Positions 11,074-23,282 of a stretch of DNA of 64,000 nucleotides are shown here, piece after piece (position 1 is the stretch's first letter; each line of letters begins with the position of its first letter). A model generated the notes under the pieces. It did no database searches. It worked only from the letters and a program-made list of their open reading frames with translations, and was not told where the DNA came from. The stretch lies in the NCBI GenBank assembly GCA_007922225.1, contig ML679961.1:68986890-69050889 (forward strand). Direction: 5' to 3'. This DNA is from Emydura subglobosa. Lineage: Eukaryota; Chordata; Testudines; Chelidae. The translations under genes and the position numbers were made by a program.

Positions 11074-12650
11074 GTAAGTGATCTCCTCTCTCCGGAATGC
11101 GCGCAGCGATGCCCCCGGCTGTGGCTGAGCTTTGCACCGGGCAAGGGGCAGCCGGCAGGTGAAAGCCTGTGTCACACTGCAGCCAGGGACCCCGCTGCCA
11201 CAGCGCCGGGAAAGGGGGGAGTGGTCATCTCCGCGCCCGGCTACGCTTCCCACAGTGAGTGACCCGTCTCCAGCCCATGGCCAAGGAGTTTGCAGAAGTG
11301 GGGGTCGCAGATTGGATAATGGGGCATGGCTCCCTCACCCTTCTCTCTTTCCTCCATCAACCCCCCCAAACCCCAAGCCCCCTCTGCTCCTCAGCACAGA
11401 GGTGCCAGCTCCGTTGGGGGTGCACTTAGACGGAAAGCAGGCAGGAGCGGTGGGGGAGGCGACTGTGCCGAGGTGCAGGATCACCCAGGGCCAAGGGGTG
11501 GTCTGGTCAGCCGGAGGAAGGGATGGTGTCTCCCCCGCTCCCCGGTGAGGGGTCTCTGCCCCCGGCCCCATCCCTGCACACAGCGGCGATTCTCGGGGCC
11601 GTTGGCAGCCTCCGGGTCCGGCATTTCCCCGCTTTTCTGCGCTCGCCCCAAGGAAGACGGGGACTGTGGTTCCGGGCTCGGGTACGGGGCGGACTAGGAC
11701 GCTCTGTCTCTCCACCAACTTTCGTGGACTCCATTTGCCTAAAAACGGCTTTTCTTTGCTTCTCTCTCGCCTGTTGTGGAGCTGTCACTTAGCGCAGCAT
11801 CTGGGAGCTCAGGGGGAGGCAGAAGAGGGAGGGATCTAGCGGCCAACTAACAGCTGCAGCTGCTGGAAGGGGCAAGGGGGGAGGGAAGCAGCTAACCCGG
11901 ATTCCACCAGCTGGGACCGCCGCTCGGGGCAGCGCCCACATGGCCCCAGGAGAGTGAGAGCCAGCTCAGGGCGACTCGGATCGCCCTTGGAAGCGACTTT
12001 CAGGAGAGAGCCATCATCTGTAGCACTTAATTCGGATCCAGTCTACAGCCACATCAGACTGGTACCCAGCGCAGGAGGCGGCTCCTATCCCCATTGCCGC
12101 CTAGGGGACCCCGCACTCCTTGCCCAGCTTCTGGGACTGGTCCCCTCGCCTTCCCCACCTTCTGCTCCTTCCCGGGAAATCAGGCCACTAGAAACTGCCT
12201 CCTTATAACAGCAGCACCCCAGCAAATCACGGGGCACTCACCGGGGCCCCGAGTCCTGGATCCTTCTGGGGGCGAGTTCTGGGGACACGGGGCCGCTCCC
12301 CCGCTCCAGAACTAGGGCCTAGTCAGCCTTGGGCTTGGCACAGAACTGCTGCTGGCCGCGGGGCACCTAAGGACCAGTCTGCGCTGTGGAGCCGGCTCGC
12401 TGACTCCGCTACGGTTAGCAAAGGACTCGGGGGGCACATCTGTCCTAGGGCATAAATCAGGGTCGGGACACGGAGCTGTGTCATTATCAAGCAAACCCAG
12501 GATCGTTCCTGTTCCCTAAACCAGAGCGCTGGCGCCACAGGACACAGCTTTGCTACAGTGAGCTGGAGGCTGCACCAAATGGGAGGACACGGTCGCTGTC
12601 CGGGAGAGCGAGACTTACTAGACAAAATAGAGATGGGGCGGAGGGAAGGG

Positions 12651-14035
12651 GAGCGACAAACAAATACAAAGGCCTAGGTGGGGACCGGCCAAAGGGTTTA
12701 ACGACGCGGAGCGGTGGGTGGTTTGTGTGTGTGTGTGTACGTGTACAAAGACACCTGTTGGGCGGCGGTAAGGGATGTGTAGCCAGGGGCTGGGTGGATC
12801 ATGCTCATTCTGTGTCTCTGGTATGATATTAAAGGGCAGCGCGGTGTGAATTTACCACTGAAGTACTGTAGAAATGACAGCGGGGAAATCTGTATCAGAT
12901 ACCATCTAGTCCCACTCCCCGCTCCCTTGTCGGGCACGGATTGTTCCTTAAAGTCTGTTCTCCCGGGCTTTGACTATCCAGTTTTAAATGTTCCCACGGA
13001 GAGGCTGACATTCCTCTTCTTACCAGATGACCCCAGTCTTTCCCAGAGCTCCCAGTTTGGCTCCCTCGTCCCCATTCACTTCACGTTTCTTTTGCTTATT
13101 TTCACCCCATATTTCAATTATACCCTTCGGGACCACGCTAGGTAATTCCTGCTTTCCTTGGGTTTACTCGGTGAAGGGTAAAGTAAATCAATCGGGAGCG
13201 GGGAGGGGCGGGGGCTGTTGACTGACAAGGTGAGACTATGTGTGAATGGGAATTGGTTGGAATTCTCATTCGCGGTCACTTTAAACGATGGATTCATTTC
13301 TTGTACTGTTCACATGGTTCCTTTCAAACACATCTCACCAGGGCACTGTTGAAGTGGGTGATGACATCCGAATGGGCACCAGTAGGCGTTGTGGCATTGG
13401 AGCAGGCACTCTGCTTCCGGGAGATATTGTTGGATTTGCTGCTTCCATTTGTAAGAAAGACTTGTTTTCCCAACAAGAAACTGTCTAAAAAGAGACTCCG
13501 TTTAAAATGAAAACGGCTCCCTCAGATTTCCTAGCAGAGGGTTGATACACATAGCAAGTGCGATCTTCTGCTCAGGAGAAGGGAAGGGGTGCGTTTCCTT
13601 TCAATCCATGTCCATGCAAAAGAACCTCTCACTCTTCTTGGCACATCTGAGGGTTAAAAGCAATGATTTAGCGGAAAGCGATGGACATGGACAAGGCAAT
13701 CTCCTAGCTGATCTCTCTCCATTCCAATAATTCAGGGTTCTCCTATCTTTTCAGGCTACACCTTAAGTGAGAGATTGTCTCATGGATGTCTCTCCCATCT
13801 TCCCTTCCCACCTCCTGTTCCTTTCACAGATGTGCTGATCCCACCTCCCCGCCTGTTCACTAGGGTTCAGAGCATCTGTCGTCCCATTGGTGACCAGATA
13901 GCTGCCCTGTGGCACTGGCCTGTGGCATGAATGAATTCAGTAATGGCAACCCCCAATGAAAAAAAATCATGAATCAGACCACCCTCCAGCATGAGACTGG
14001 TTTAAAATCAGGCCATTAGACTGAGAGTTTGGAGA
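12651..14035. other. Non-repetitive intronic sequence, no gene seen
   Basis: After the CpG island fades there is a short GT tract near 12725-12740 and then ordinary mixed sequence. The open frames (for example 12801-13145 on +) show no recognisable domain. If the exon 1 assignment is right, this is the start of the large first intron of CHRM4. Confidence 0.4.
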
Positions 14036-14318
14036 GCTGGGCTCAAGCCCCTGCTCTTCCACAGATTGCCAGTGTGACCATGTCAAGTCATTTAGGCCCA
14101 GCTCCATAAGGGTATTTAGGCTCCTAACTTTCATTGAAATCAGTGGAAGCTAGGAGTCTAAACACCCGTGTGGAACTGGGCCTTAGCCTCTCCCTCTCTG
14201 CCAGTGTTCCCTATCTGCAAAATGGGGATAACAGTACTTACTGGAGGTGTTATTAGGATAAATACATTAGAAATTGCAAGGTGCTTGGATACTATGGTGA
14301 TAGGGGCCATATAAGTAT
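14036..14318 (+). mobile_element. tRNA-derived SINE split by a palindromic MITE
   Basis: The left part carries a worn tRNA-like head (GGGCTCAAGCCCC..) and a core reading CCAGTGTGACCATGTCAAGTCA. The right part (from about 14187) has the typical SINE core CTATCTGCAAAATGGGGATAA followed by GAGGTGTTATTAGGATAAAT. Between them, at about 14093-14186, sits a palindromic insert that starts with TAGGCCCAGCTCC and ends with GGAACTGGGCCTTA, a MITE-like repeat. The SINE is therefore older than the insert. Confidence 0.55.
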
Positions 14319-14591
14319 TTAAGGGTATGTCCAACATCTGCAGCCGGCCCGCATCAGTTGACTTTGGCTTACAGGGCTCTGGCTGTGGGGCTATAAAATG
14401 GTAATATAGACATTTGGGCTTGGACTGAAGCCTGAGCTCTGGCACTCCACAGGGTCCCAGCACTTGTGCTCCTGCTGTAGCCCAAACATCTATTCTGTAA
14501 TTTAATAGCCCTTCAGTCTGAGCCCTGTTAGCTTGACTCAGCTGCCGTGGGCTGGACATTGGTGTTTTATTTCAGTGGAGACATACCTTAA
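14319..14591. mobile_element. Palindromic MITE (family A)
   Basis: The ends TAAGGGTATGTCC and the reverse complement of GGAGACATACCTTA match as terminal inverted repeats. The interior has the CAGCTGACTC..GGGCTC and AGCCCGAGC-type inverted blocks that recur at 34280-34562 and 41407-41605, so this is one family. It directly abuts the 3' end of the SINE to its left. It is non-coding and non-autonomous. Confidence 0.6.
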
Positions 14592-14936
14592 GATAGCTAG
14601 AGAGTTTCCTGGAGCTGTGGGTTTAAATAAATACCAAATATTGGAAGACTCATAATAAATTGCAAGAGTTGGCAACCATATGTTAGCTTTTTATGTAATT
14701 TTGGCAGCTGCAAACAAGGACCCAGTACCCACCTGCTCTCCACAATCCAATCTGGGAACCTCTTCAGTTATGCATTGTTCTTTCTAACTTGACCAGTGGC
14801 ACACGCAGACAGAGGCTTCCCCCAGCATGCACTAGAAGTCACCACCTGTGCTTTCGCCAAAAATCCAGAAAACTACATTGTTGTTTTCATTGGCACAATT
14901 CACCTTAGCGCAACACCAACTAAAGACATTTATTCC

Positions 14937-15423
14937 CAGAGAACCAGCTAATACCAGTTCCTGCATGGGGGAGACACACCCATTCCCAGAGAACCTGTGA
15001 GGTGATGAGTCATCCCTGAGCTACAGCCTGATTAAGCCTCATGCAGTGTTGAATCATTTCTGTGCTCGGCTTCAGCCAATCCACAAGTCAGGAGCTGGTC
15101 TGGTGACTCTCAGAACAGGTATATAAGCCTCACAGGAGACAAAATACCAGTTCAGTCTGCCTACTTCAGGTGGTGGAAGGAATGGTTACTTTATGGAGTG
15201 TGGTGACAGATACTTGCCTGAGCTTGTTCCAGCCCTATGCTTGCCTTGTTCTGCTCTTGACTCCTGATTCTAGCTTTGACCACTGGCTCTGGATTCTGGC
15301 CTACTGCTGCTGCACCAATTACTAGGCCTGATCATCTGTTTCTGTCAGAACCAGACAATAGTTGTTCTGGTGGGTGGAGACATGCCTGTTTCCAGAGAAC
15401 CAGCCAATATCAGATCATGCATG
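14937..15423 (+). mobile_element. LTR-like piece with TATA box, between direct repeats
   Basis: A near-identical ~32-bp block with the core CCAGAGAACCAGC.AATA occurs at 14937-14968 and again at 15392-15423. Between them lies a TATATAAG box (15120-15127), followed by a C/T-rich stretch (TTGTTCCAGCCCTATGCTTG) of a kind found in retroviral or gypsy LTRs. I infer a solo LTR or LTR fragment. The ends are not resolved, and the direct repeats are too long to be a simple target duplication. Confidence 0.4.
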
Positions 15424-17043
15424 TATGTATTCAGTTGTATGAGACAGATATATTTAAAAGTGAAAGATGGTGTTTTGGGCATGTAGTTAGACATTCCAAC
15501 AGAATGCTGTATATGTGCTAGCATCATATACTCCATCTTATGTAGAGTGTGACTGGTATCCCAGTTAAACATAATACCTGAAAGGGTGCTTCCAACTACA
15601 TCCGTACCACTCCTCTTCCCAGGTAACATCAGTCTAGATAATCTGCCTCAGGGAGTAGAATTTGCAGGACATATATTCTGCCTTCCTGGAAAGCTGACCA
15701 CAAGGTAGAGCAATTTTCTCTGACCAAATTTTTTTATACTTAAAGCAATGTTAAGGTTACATGTTTAGATACAGAAAATCAGCGAGTGAAGAAATTAAAG
15801 TTCTCACAAGGCCTGGTTCAGCAGTGTACCTAAGCACTGGCTTGAAGTCATGACACATGTATGTGCTTGGCTAAATCAAAGCCCTAGTAACATTACCTTG
15901 CTCACACTATATAGATTTAGGTGACATTTAATAGCATAACAATTAATCAAAGTATTATGTGGAAGGAGGGTAAGTTAATATTACTATGAAAAACTTAACT
16001 TTTGCATTCCAGTATTATTTCATGGTGCACAAAGGCATGATAGGGACTCTACAGAACTCATAGGAAATTACTGTTCAGGTTTGAAAGAGAATGCAATGCA
16101 AATCTTAGATGAGTGGGTTGTGTGGGAAACGGGGAGGGAGGATGGAGGGGAAGGATAAAGATTATCACAAGGGGATAATTTGTTTTCTCACGTTAGGCAT
16201 GTGACTATCTCCGTGGATTAGTTTGTTGTTTTTTAATACAAGAGAGCTTACCAGAAATGATTTAATACTGACATAATTCATTTATTATGGGCATTGCACA
16301 AGAGGTGGCGTGTTTGTATTTAAACCTGTCCTCACAAGATTCTAGTAATATACAGCATTGAGAACCAAATAAGTACCTGAGAGAGTTTTTGCTGCTTTAT
16401 TAAAAAGAAGGAAATGAAATGCAAACACCTTTATCCCCTCCTCTCCCAAAATGTGAGAGATACAAAATACCTCTGCATGTGCACACTGAAATTGCACTAA
16501 TTATGCTCTGGAGTTCTTCTCTCATTGAGATGTCTGGAGTTCTTGGGAGCAGTGATCCAGGTTAACTGAAGTGAATGGGATTGGCAAATCCCTGCTATTT
16601 TTTCTGCCAGGTTGGGTTAACAGCAAAGCAGATGAGAGCCTATGTTTCTGTCTACTCCTGTTGCTATGATTGAAATGGGCCCTGCATCCTGCCAGATTTC
16701 CCTGCTCCCCCCCTGTAATTTTGAGCTTGCATATGGGTAAATTATGCCAAGGTAGCCACATGCATATACACAATAGGATTTTCTTTTGCATGGCCAACTG
16801 GTACCTTTACCCAGGAGCTGAAAACTGGGGCCTTACTATGCATCTTTTGGAGAATGATGCTGTGATGATGTTGCATGTGTTAATTTGCTCCACCAGCTTT
16901 TCTGTAAAGAAAGCTGGGAGTAGCAACTTCTTGGGGAAAAACAGGTGGGAGTCCCAGCATTGGGATGTCACAGAGTGGGTGGGGTGTTATTAGGTTGCTG
17001 CTATAACCTTAGCAGGCCTTTAAGGGAGTATGCTTAGAAGTGA

Positions 17044-17068
17044 TTTTTTTTTTTTTTTTTTTTTTTTT
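17044..17068. repeat. Poly(T) run of 25
   Basis: This is an uninterrupted homopolymer. It could be the poly(A) tail of a retroposed sequence on -, but no clear retrocopy lies beside it. Confidence 0.6.
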
Positions 17069-17493
17069 GGAATCACTTATGACTTTCTGAGGGTTAACTC
17101 CTCTCCCTCCTCCATGATTCCTCCATAAAGTTCTGAGAATGTAAATATGGATAATGAAAGATCCTATCATGGAAGCAGTGGAGTGGTTATAGAGTTCCTG
17201 GTCCTCAACAGTTACCAGAGAGGATCAGGATAATACAGAGAGAGTTCTCCAGTTATTGCTAAAGGCATGGCTCTTGGTGCTTACCTTCTCACACCATAGA
17301 GGCTAGAATCAAAGCATGCAGATCCCTCTACTTCTCCAGTTTTCTAGCAGATACATCAAGCATTTCCTTCATCCTGACGTGTCTGCACTTAAACTGTCAC
17401 AACACTCACTGGCTGTATAGAGCTTTCTGCGTTCCAAGTACTGTACAAGCATTAATGAATCTGTCTTTACATCTCACCTGTGAGCTTGGTGCG

Positions 17494-17571
17494 TAGGCCC
17501 AGATCCTCAAAGGGATTTAGAGGAAATCAATGGGAGTTAGGTGCTTAAACCCCTTTAAGGATCTGGGCCTC
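17494..17571. repeat. Short palindromic MITE
   Basis: AGGCCCAGATCCTCAAAGG at the left end and CCTTTAAGGATCTGGGCCT at the right end are near-perfect inverted repeats around about 40 bp containing AAATCAATGGGAGTTAGGTGC. The hairpin-like structure of about 78 bp is typical of abundant non-autonomous repeats in turtle genomes. Confidence 0.55.
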
Positions 17572-18904
17572 AATTCCTGTTCTGGCTTGAAGAATCACAA
17601 ATCAACTAATTGGTGTTTCTCCAAAACTGGTAACTTCCATAGAGTTCAGACAACCAGTTGAGAAATAGCAGGCATCCTCAAACTGCTCTGGACAGGTTGC
17701 TATCCAGGTGCAGGTTACAAGGTTATAGTAGTATTACTTATTTAGCTAATTAATGTATTAATTAGTTGCAACAGAGTATCACCCCTGACCAGTTCTGGGC
17801 ATTTCTCGCCTATGGGAACACATATGAACTCCATTTAAACCGTTAGTGAGAGGATTAATTCACTGTGCATACTGCCTCTCATTTGCATTTGCCATCCTGC
17901 ATATGTTCAGAGTAATTCATTTATGGAATTTACAAGCCAGGGTTTAGGCATTTCATAGGCATGGCGTATTTGGCCATGACTCTGGGCCAGGCACTTGGTG
18001 ACAAGTGGTAGCAGACTATACTGCTGCTCCATGCCATGATTTTGCTCATGGCAGAATGGAAGGATAATTTGACATTAAGTTGGCCATGTAAGGCAGCGCA
18101 TCCTCTCCTGAAAAGTCCCCAGTGAATCTCATCTCAGTTTCCCTGCCCTACTGCCTCCTGTGGGAGTTCTGCCTCCCATGTTGAGAAAGGAGGAATGACA
18201 GCTGAAGGTAACGTGATGGTTTTGGCAACAAACACACAAGCCGGCAACAGTCATCACTTGCCCACATAGCTACACCCAAACATCATATACATAAGGCCTC
18301 TCTTCCCCCAGACACCATGTATACACACACCCTTCAGTTTGTCACATCTGTGTTATTGATCATAGGTCACAGAGTTAATTTGTGAAAGATGTTAATATAG
18401 AGCCCAGGCTTATTTAAAATAGTGACCTTTAGAGAATAGTTCTCTGTAAGGAGCCTATGGTGGAGAAATTTGCACAGTGCCCTTTGCTTCTCATTGTTAT
18501 GGGTTTTCTGCCACCGTTTACACCTGTAATGGTAGCATATTACACTCACTTGAACTCTATCATAGCTCAGAGTCTTACACCTTATCTCATTTTACTTTAC
18601 CAGGAAGATGAAGTTAACTGTATTGTTAAAGTCCCCTAAATGGTGCTGCTATAGATACAAAGTCCTATTGCTATGACAATTCAGAGGTCACTAATGGAGG
18701 TCCTGCAAATAAGAGTCATGTTAGCAATGTATTTACTCCTTACCTATACTCCGTGACTCCATCCTCTCCTACTCTGCTTTGCTTGATTCAACTCTTCTCT
18801 TCAAATTGTGCAGCCACACAGAGATCAGAGACTACCCCTCCATCTGTCTGGGTGAAATTTGCACCATGCAAAGGACCTGTGCACTTAAACTTTCCAAATA
18901 GGGT

Positions 18905-19866
18905 GTGAGACTTAAGTTGTGCATTAGTTTTTTGCTTGTCCTCTGCACAAATTTCCTCCTATGTAAGATGGAGATATGGTGATTCTCAGGGTACCAACAA
19001 CTGTGAGTCACTTTGTTGGCCCTCTGTCTCGAGCGTGAGGGACACTTGTTTATGCTTAGTTGGGTGTCATCTCCCTGGCACCACCAGCTTGTTACTTATC
19101 CAAGCACTCTCCTCTGAGCAATGCTAGCCCTTTCTTTGCAAGTTAACCATAGGGGTACCCCAGTCCCTGAGTCCCTTTTAAGCATTCCCTTGAAGTGTCC
19201 AGTCCCTTATCCACTGAACACTCGCAAAAATGCCAGGTATGCTGTCCTCAAGGGAATAACGTAAACACCAGCTTATATGATTCAACTCAAGATCAGCCCC
19301 TTGCTGAATATCACAGCACTTCGATATATTTATAGTGAAAACAAGGATATGTTTATAACCAAGGAATCAAGAGAGAGTGAGTAAGAATAATGGAAACAAA
19401 AGGTTCCATATGAAACAAAATCATAACTTACTTTCTGGAGACTAAACAGGCTAATCTCCCGTCTAAAGAAATTTACCTCACCCCCGCAGAATCCTCTGCA
19501 GTGTTTCAAGCAACGTTGGCTGAAAGCTCATTTGTAAATGCCCGGCTCATTTACTTCCTGGTGCAGGATAAAGGGGTGTCTTCTTTGCCTTTTACTTATA
19601 TCCCCAGTTCATTGTCTGAACTCGGTCAGTATAAGCACCCGGGGCTTATTTTCCTGTGTGCTGCTTCCCTGTTGATTTCACATCTCCCTGTTAACTTCGC
19701 ATGTAAATGGATATCCATTGTGTTAACTTACAATATTTAAGCTGCATCTTGACAGAGAGACAGGTGAATAAACATCCCTTGCCTGAAAGAAAACCTGTTT
19801 GTCCGTTCTCTCTTGATAACAGACTTTAAACTATATTTTCAATATTATATATTTAACTCCTTACAA
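18905..19866 (+). mobile_element. Possible LTR of an endogenous retroelement
   Basis: The right part has AATAAA at about 19768, followed by a short U5-like stretch that ends in CCTTACA near 19866, as an LTR on + would. The left boundary is uncertain; a TTGTGC start near 18914 preceded by AAGT would agree with the AAGT after the right end, but a 4-bp match can occur by chance. No internal coding region is present. Confidence 0.3.
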
Positions 19867-21843
19867 AGTATCCCTACATACATTTCACAGTGATATTGAC
19901 CAGTGTGCGATCTTGGCTTTCATTTAAAACCTCACATGATATTCTTTGGTGACCAAAATGTACATACCAGAAACAGGACATTCCTGTAATCCCCTTGCTA
20001 GTTGGTATTAAGGGGATATCTTGGGTCAAAGGGAACATGAAGAAATTATTCTGCAGAGTTTGTACTTTAAGGCAGCCCCCTGTGTAGGCCATGGCAAGCT
20101 GAATTTGAAGTCCTTGGATAACATGGCACTCTGGTGCAAGAGAGTGGAAATTCTGTGGCAGCTTCATGTACATTACAAAATTAAGTTTTTTTTTTTTAAA
20201 TTAAATTCAATATGATAATGAATAATCCAGCCAGAACAGTGAGCTGTGTGTTATCAATATTGATATTAAATTCAATTTATTTGACATCCCCACATTTGAA
20301 GTGTCCAATTGCAGCAGAGTTTTGTATTGACAATGCCTAACTGTACAATAAAAGCTGTCAAAAAAGGGTTTGGTAGCTGGATATAGAATAATTGGGTCTT
20401 TTGGCACAGGGGGTGGGTGGGAGGCAGTTTAGATTTGTAAGATAAACGTTTAGATTTTTTGCAAAAATGATCACCAGTGAAATAGTTAATGTAATCTTTA
20501 GGTTCAAGAGTTAATGCTCCATTGATATGACCATGGCAGTTCATATTTCTTGGAGTATTATTTCAGGCTCTCTGGAAACACAGGCAAATTTTAATGCGTT
20601 GGTTACACTATTGGACATTTTCAAGGTTTTCTCTGCAACCATAAATTAATAAATTAAAAAAATGAAACCCAGATACAGGAGTACTATTCTGGGTCAGGGT
20701 GTATCTCACTGCCAATTCTGCAGGTGTTTATTTGTGGAAACATGGGGCCTTGCTTTAAAGCACACTTGGAAAATGACTGGTTGATATTGTTTGGATCATC
20801 TGCACTGGTAATGAGAATGTTTTGACTCTTGTCTAGGTGGGACCAATCCATTTTTACTATCTGTACAGAAAACATGACTGAGATTTAGAGGAACATGGTG
20901 TATATCATGATCACTGGGGTGGTGCTGAAAACAATTTGACCCCATACCTATTAGCAGTTTGTGCGGGAGGGAGGAAATGGGGAAATCCTGTTGTTGACAA
21001 CCACTGGTTAGCAAGCGATCATTTTCCAGTGTAGAGTGCCTGAAACCTTTTAGTTCTAGGTCCATCTTTTTGTTAGGTGTGTGTTCAGTGCCTAGCAGAA
21101 GGATACCCTGATCCCTGACTGGGCTACCTTGGAATTACCATAAAGCAAATAATTAAGTAATTCCAGTTTTTGTGGTCAAGAATAAGAAACAGCTTCACAG
21201 CTAATACATTAACTCATAACAGGAACTAGTTGGATCTCCAGATGAGAAAAGCTGCTGAATCCTGGAGAGGCTCAAGACCAGAGACCTGAAGTGTCTCATT
21301 CAGCCGTCTCTAGAGTCTGCCAAACAGCTGAAAAACCAGGAAAAATAAGCCAGGGGGAAGCAGGATCTCTTTATTTTAAAAAAAGCAAGCAACTTTATGT
21401 TACTAAGTAATGATAGAGCTGGGAATATTCACAACTATTTTCTTTTGTGCTTCTGCTGGCAATTTGGCATCGCGTTATTATCTCACTTCCATGCTAGCTG
21501 CTACTAGGGTGCACCATTGTGGGAACGTTATTGTTCATGCTGCCTAGCAATAGGGTTCCCAGCACAAGTAAGCTGTTGCTGCTGAGGCTCCTGGAATCTG
21601 TGCCAGCATGCCCACAGTGCCTGTTAACAGAGAGCTCAAAAGAATGGACCATAAAGGCAAAACAATAAAGAAGTATAGATTTCATAATCACAAATGTAAA
21701 GTGATTCCTTTTCAGACAGAATGCTATCAAACAAGTTTTCTTTAAACATCTTAAGATCTGTTTCTTTATCTGGTGATAGTGGGTACTATTAGGACAGGAA
21801 TGCCGCCTTAGCAGCCCGATATGACGTTATTTTGATATAATTT
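19867..21843. other. Intron/intergenic sequence, no gene seen
   Basis: AT-rich sequence with a T tract near 20189-20198 and an A tract near 20655. I recognise no coding exon or full repeat, although unlabelled decayed repeats are likely. Confidence 0.4.
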
Positions 21844-22149
21844 TAAGGCCATAACTACACTAACACTCATGCCGGCAGAACTTTCCTTGCTCAGATGTGA
21901 AAAAAAAACCACTCCCCAGAGCAACATAAGTTTTGCTGGCATAAGCTCTCATGTGCATTGCGCTATGTCGATTGGAGACCATCTCCCTCCGACATAGCTA
22001 CCGCTGCTCATTGAACTGGTTTTATTATGTTGATGGGAGAGCGCTCTCTCCTGTTGGCATAACGCAGCTACATGAGCTCTCTGACAACAGCACAGCTGTA
22101 TCGGCACAGCTGTGCTGCTGTAAGCTTGTGAGTGTAAACGTGGCCTTAG
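21844..22149. mobile_element. Harbinger/hAT-type MITE (family B)
   Basis: The left end TAAGGCCATAACTACACT and the reverse complement of the right end (AGTGTAAACGTGGCCTTA) are imperfect terminal inverted repeats. The interior has mirrored blocks, CTATGTCGATTGGAGA and TATGTTGATGGGAGAG, around a central GCTCATTGAACTGGTTTTATTATG. It encodes nothing and would have been mobilised in trans. Confidence 0.6.
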
Positions 22150-22437
22150 ATGGAAGGAGAGGATGTGCCTTCCTGCTTCTTAGCTCATGGCTGCTGCTTG
22201 TCCTTACGTGACTGGTGTTGCTTACTGTAGAAAAAGGCCTCAGACCTTACACCAAGGGGTACAACTAGATATTTGCTTAGTTGTACAACAGGCTACATAA
22301 AAAGCACTAGTGAAGTTGGTACAAACTAAAATTTCATACAGACAAAATGAGAAAGTAAGCAGTTTTTCAGTAATAGTGTGCTCTGACAGCTTGGTATTTT
22401 TATCTCTGATTTTGTAAACAAGTAGTTTTTAAGTGAG

Positions 22438-22518
22438 GTGAAACTTGGGGTACACAGGACAAATCAACCTCCTGAAAGAGGTATAGTAGTCTGGAAGGGT
22501 TGAGAACCACTGCACTAG
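22438..22518. repeat. DNA-transposon fragment
   Basis: GGGTACACAGGACAAATCAACCTCCTGAAAG.. leading to GGTTGAGAACCACTGCAC is the end of a widespread non-autonomous element. The same GTGGTTCTCAACC motif appears near 62810 and 63672 in the opposite orientation. Only one end is recognisable here. Confidence 0.4.
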
Positions 22519-23282
22519 GGAACGAAACAGAATCCTATTTGCAGGAAATTACTTTTGGTGATTCTTTTCCCCCTCAAATCTGTAAAACTTCTGGGGATTC
22601 TTCTGCAGCAGCTATTTGCTGTTCTAGAATCTTTCTGGCTGAATAGCCTGAGAGTTCAATATCTTTGTGATAACCCTCTAGAAAAGGAGGAAGTTGGTAT
22701 TTAATGTTTTGATATTATTAACGGGCATATCTTTGCAGGACCCATTTTGAAGTTATAATTATCCAGAAGAGCCCAGCATCTAGAGGATGAAATGAGTTTT
22801 CTGATGTCAAGCCCCATGTTTCTTTGTATCGTGTTAAAGGAAAGAAATTGCCTGCCTGATCCTAACAAAGGCAACACAAAAAACAGCTGCTCTTCATGGC
22901 TTGAAGTTTATGCATTCACTAAATTGTCACACTATCCTTGAGGACCACTTGGAAGCAGCTACAGCTGGTGCAGAATGTAACCTCTTGATGCTAGGCATAA
23001 GGAAGCATGTTGCTCAAGTGCTTCAGTGATGGCACTGGCTTCTTCTTTGATCTATGTTGAATTCAGAGAGTTGGCTCTGACCACTGAAGCACTGTTTTGT
23101 TTGGGTCTTTGCATCCTGTGTCCATATTTCCTGCTATATGCACAGATGTGAGAGCTGGGATCAGATGTGCCAAAAGCCGTGCTTAGACTGGAATGTCTGT
23201 GTGCTGTGGCAGAGTATTTAGGGGGAGATCATGGAATGGGCTCTGGAATTTGCTTTGCCAAAGGTCAAACAGGGTCCCAGTT
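22519..23282. other. Intron/intergenic sequence, no gene seen
   Basis: No coding frame or repeat could be recognised. Confidence 0.35.

Larger units (their letters stand above)
8800..12650. promoter_or_regulatory. CpG-rich island, probable CHRM4 promoter region
   Basis: Base composition changes sharply to GC- and CpG-rich between about 8.8 and 12.6 kb, with the densest part at 9.0-11.7 kb. It is the only large CpG-dense block upstream of CHRM4 on the same strand. It contains an RE1-like element (10048-10066), an inverted CCAAT box (10642-10646), a CRE/ATF-like stretch (about 10658-10667) and a strong splice donor (11074). Long open frames here in all six readings come from lack of AT-rich stops and are not treated as genes. 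Confidence 0.6.
15424..18900. other. Intron/intergenic sequence, no gene seen
   Basis: No coding family is recognised. The stretch holds a small palindromic repeat (17494-17571) and a run of 25 T (17044-17068). Open frames are at most about 107 codons and featureless. Confidence 0.4.
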
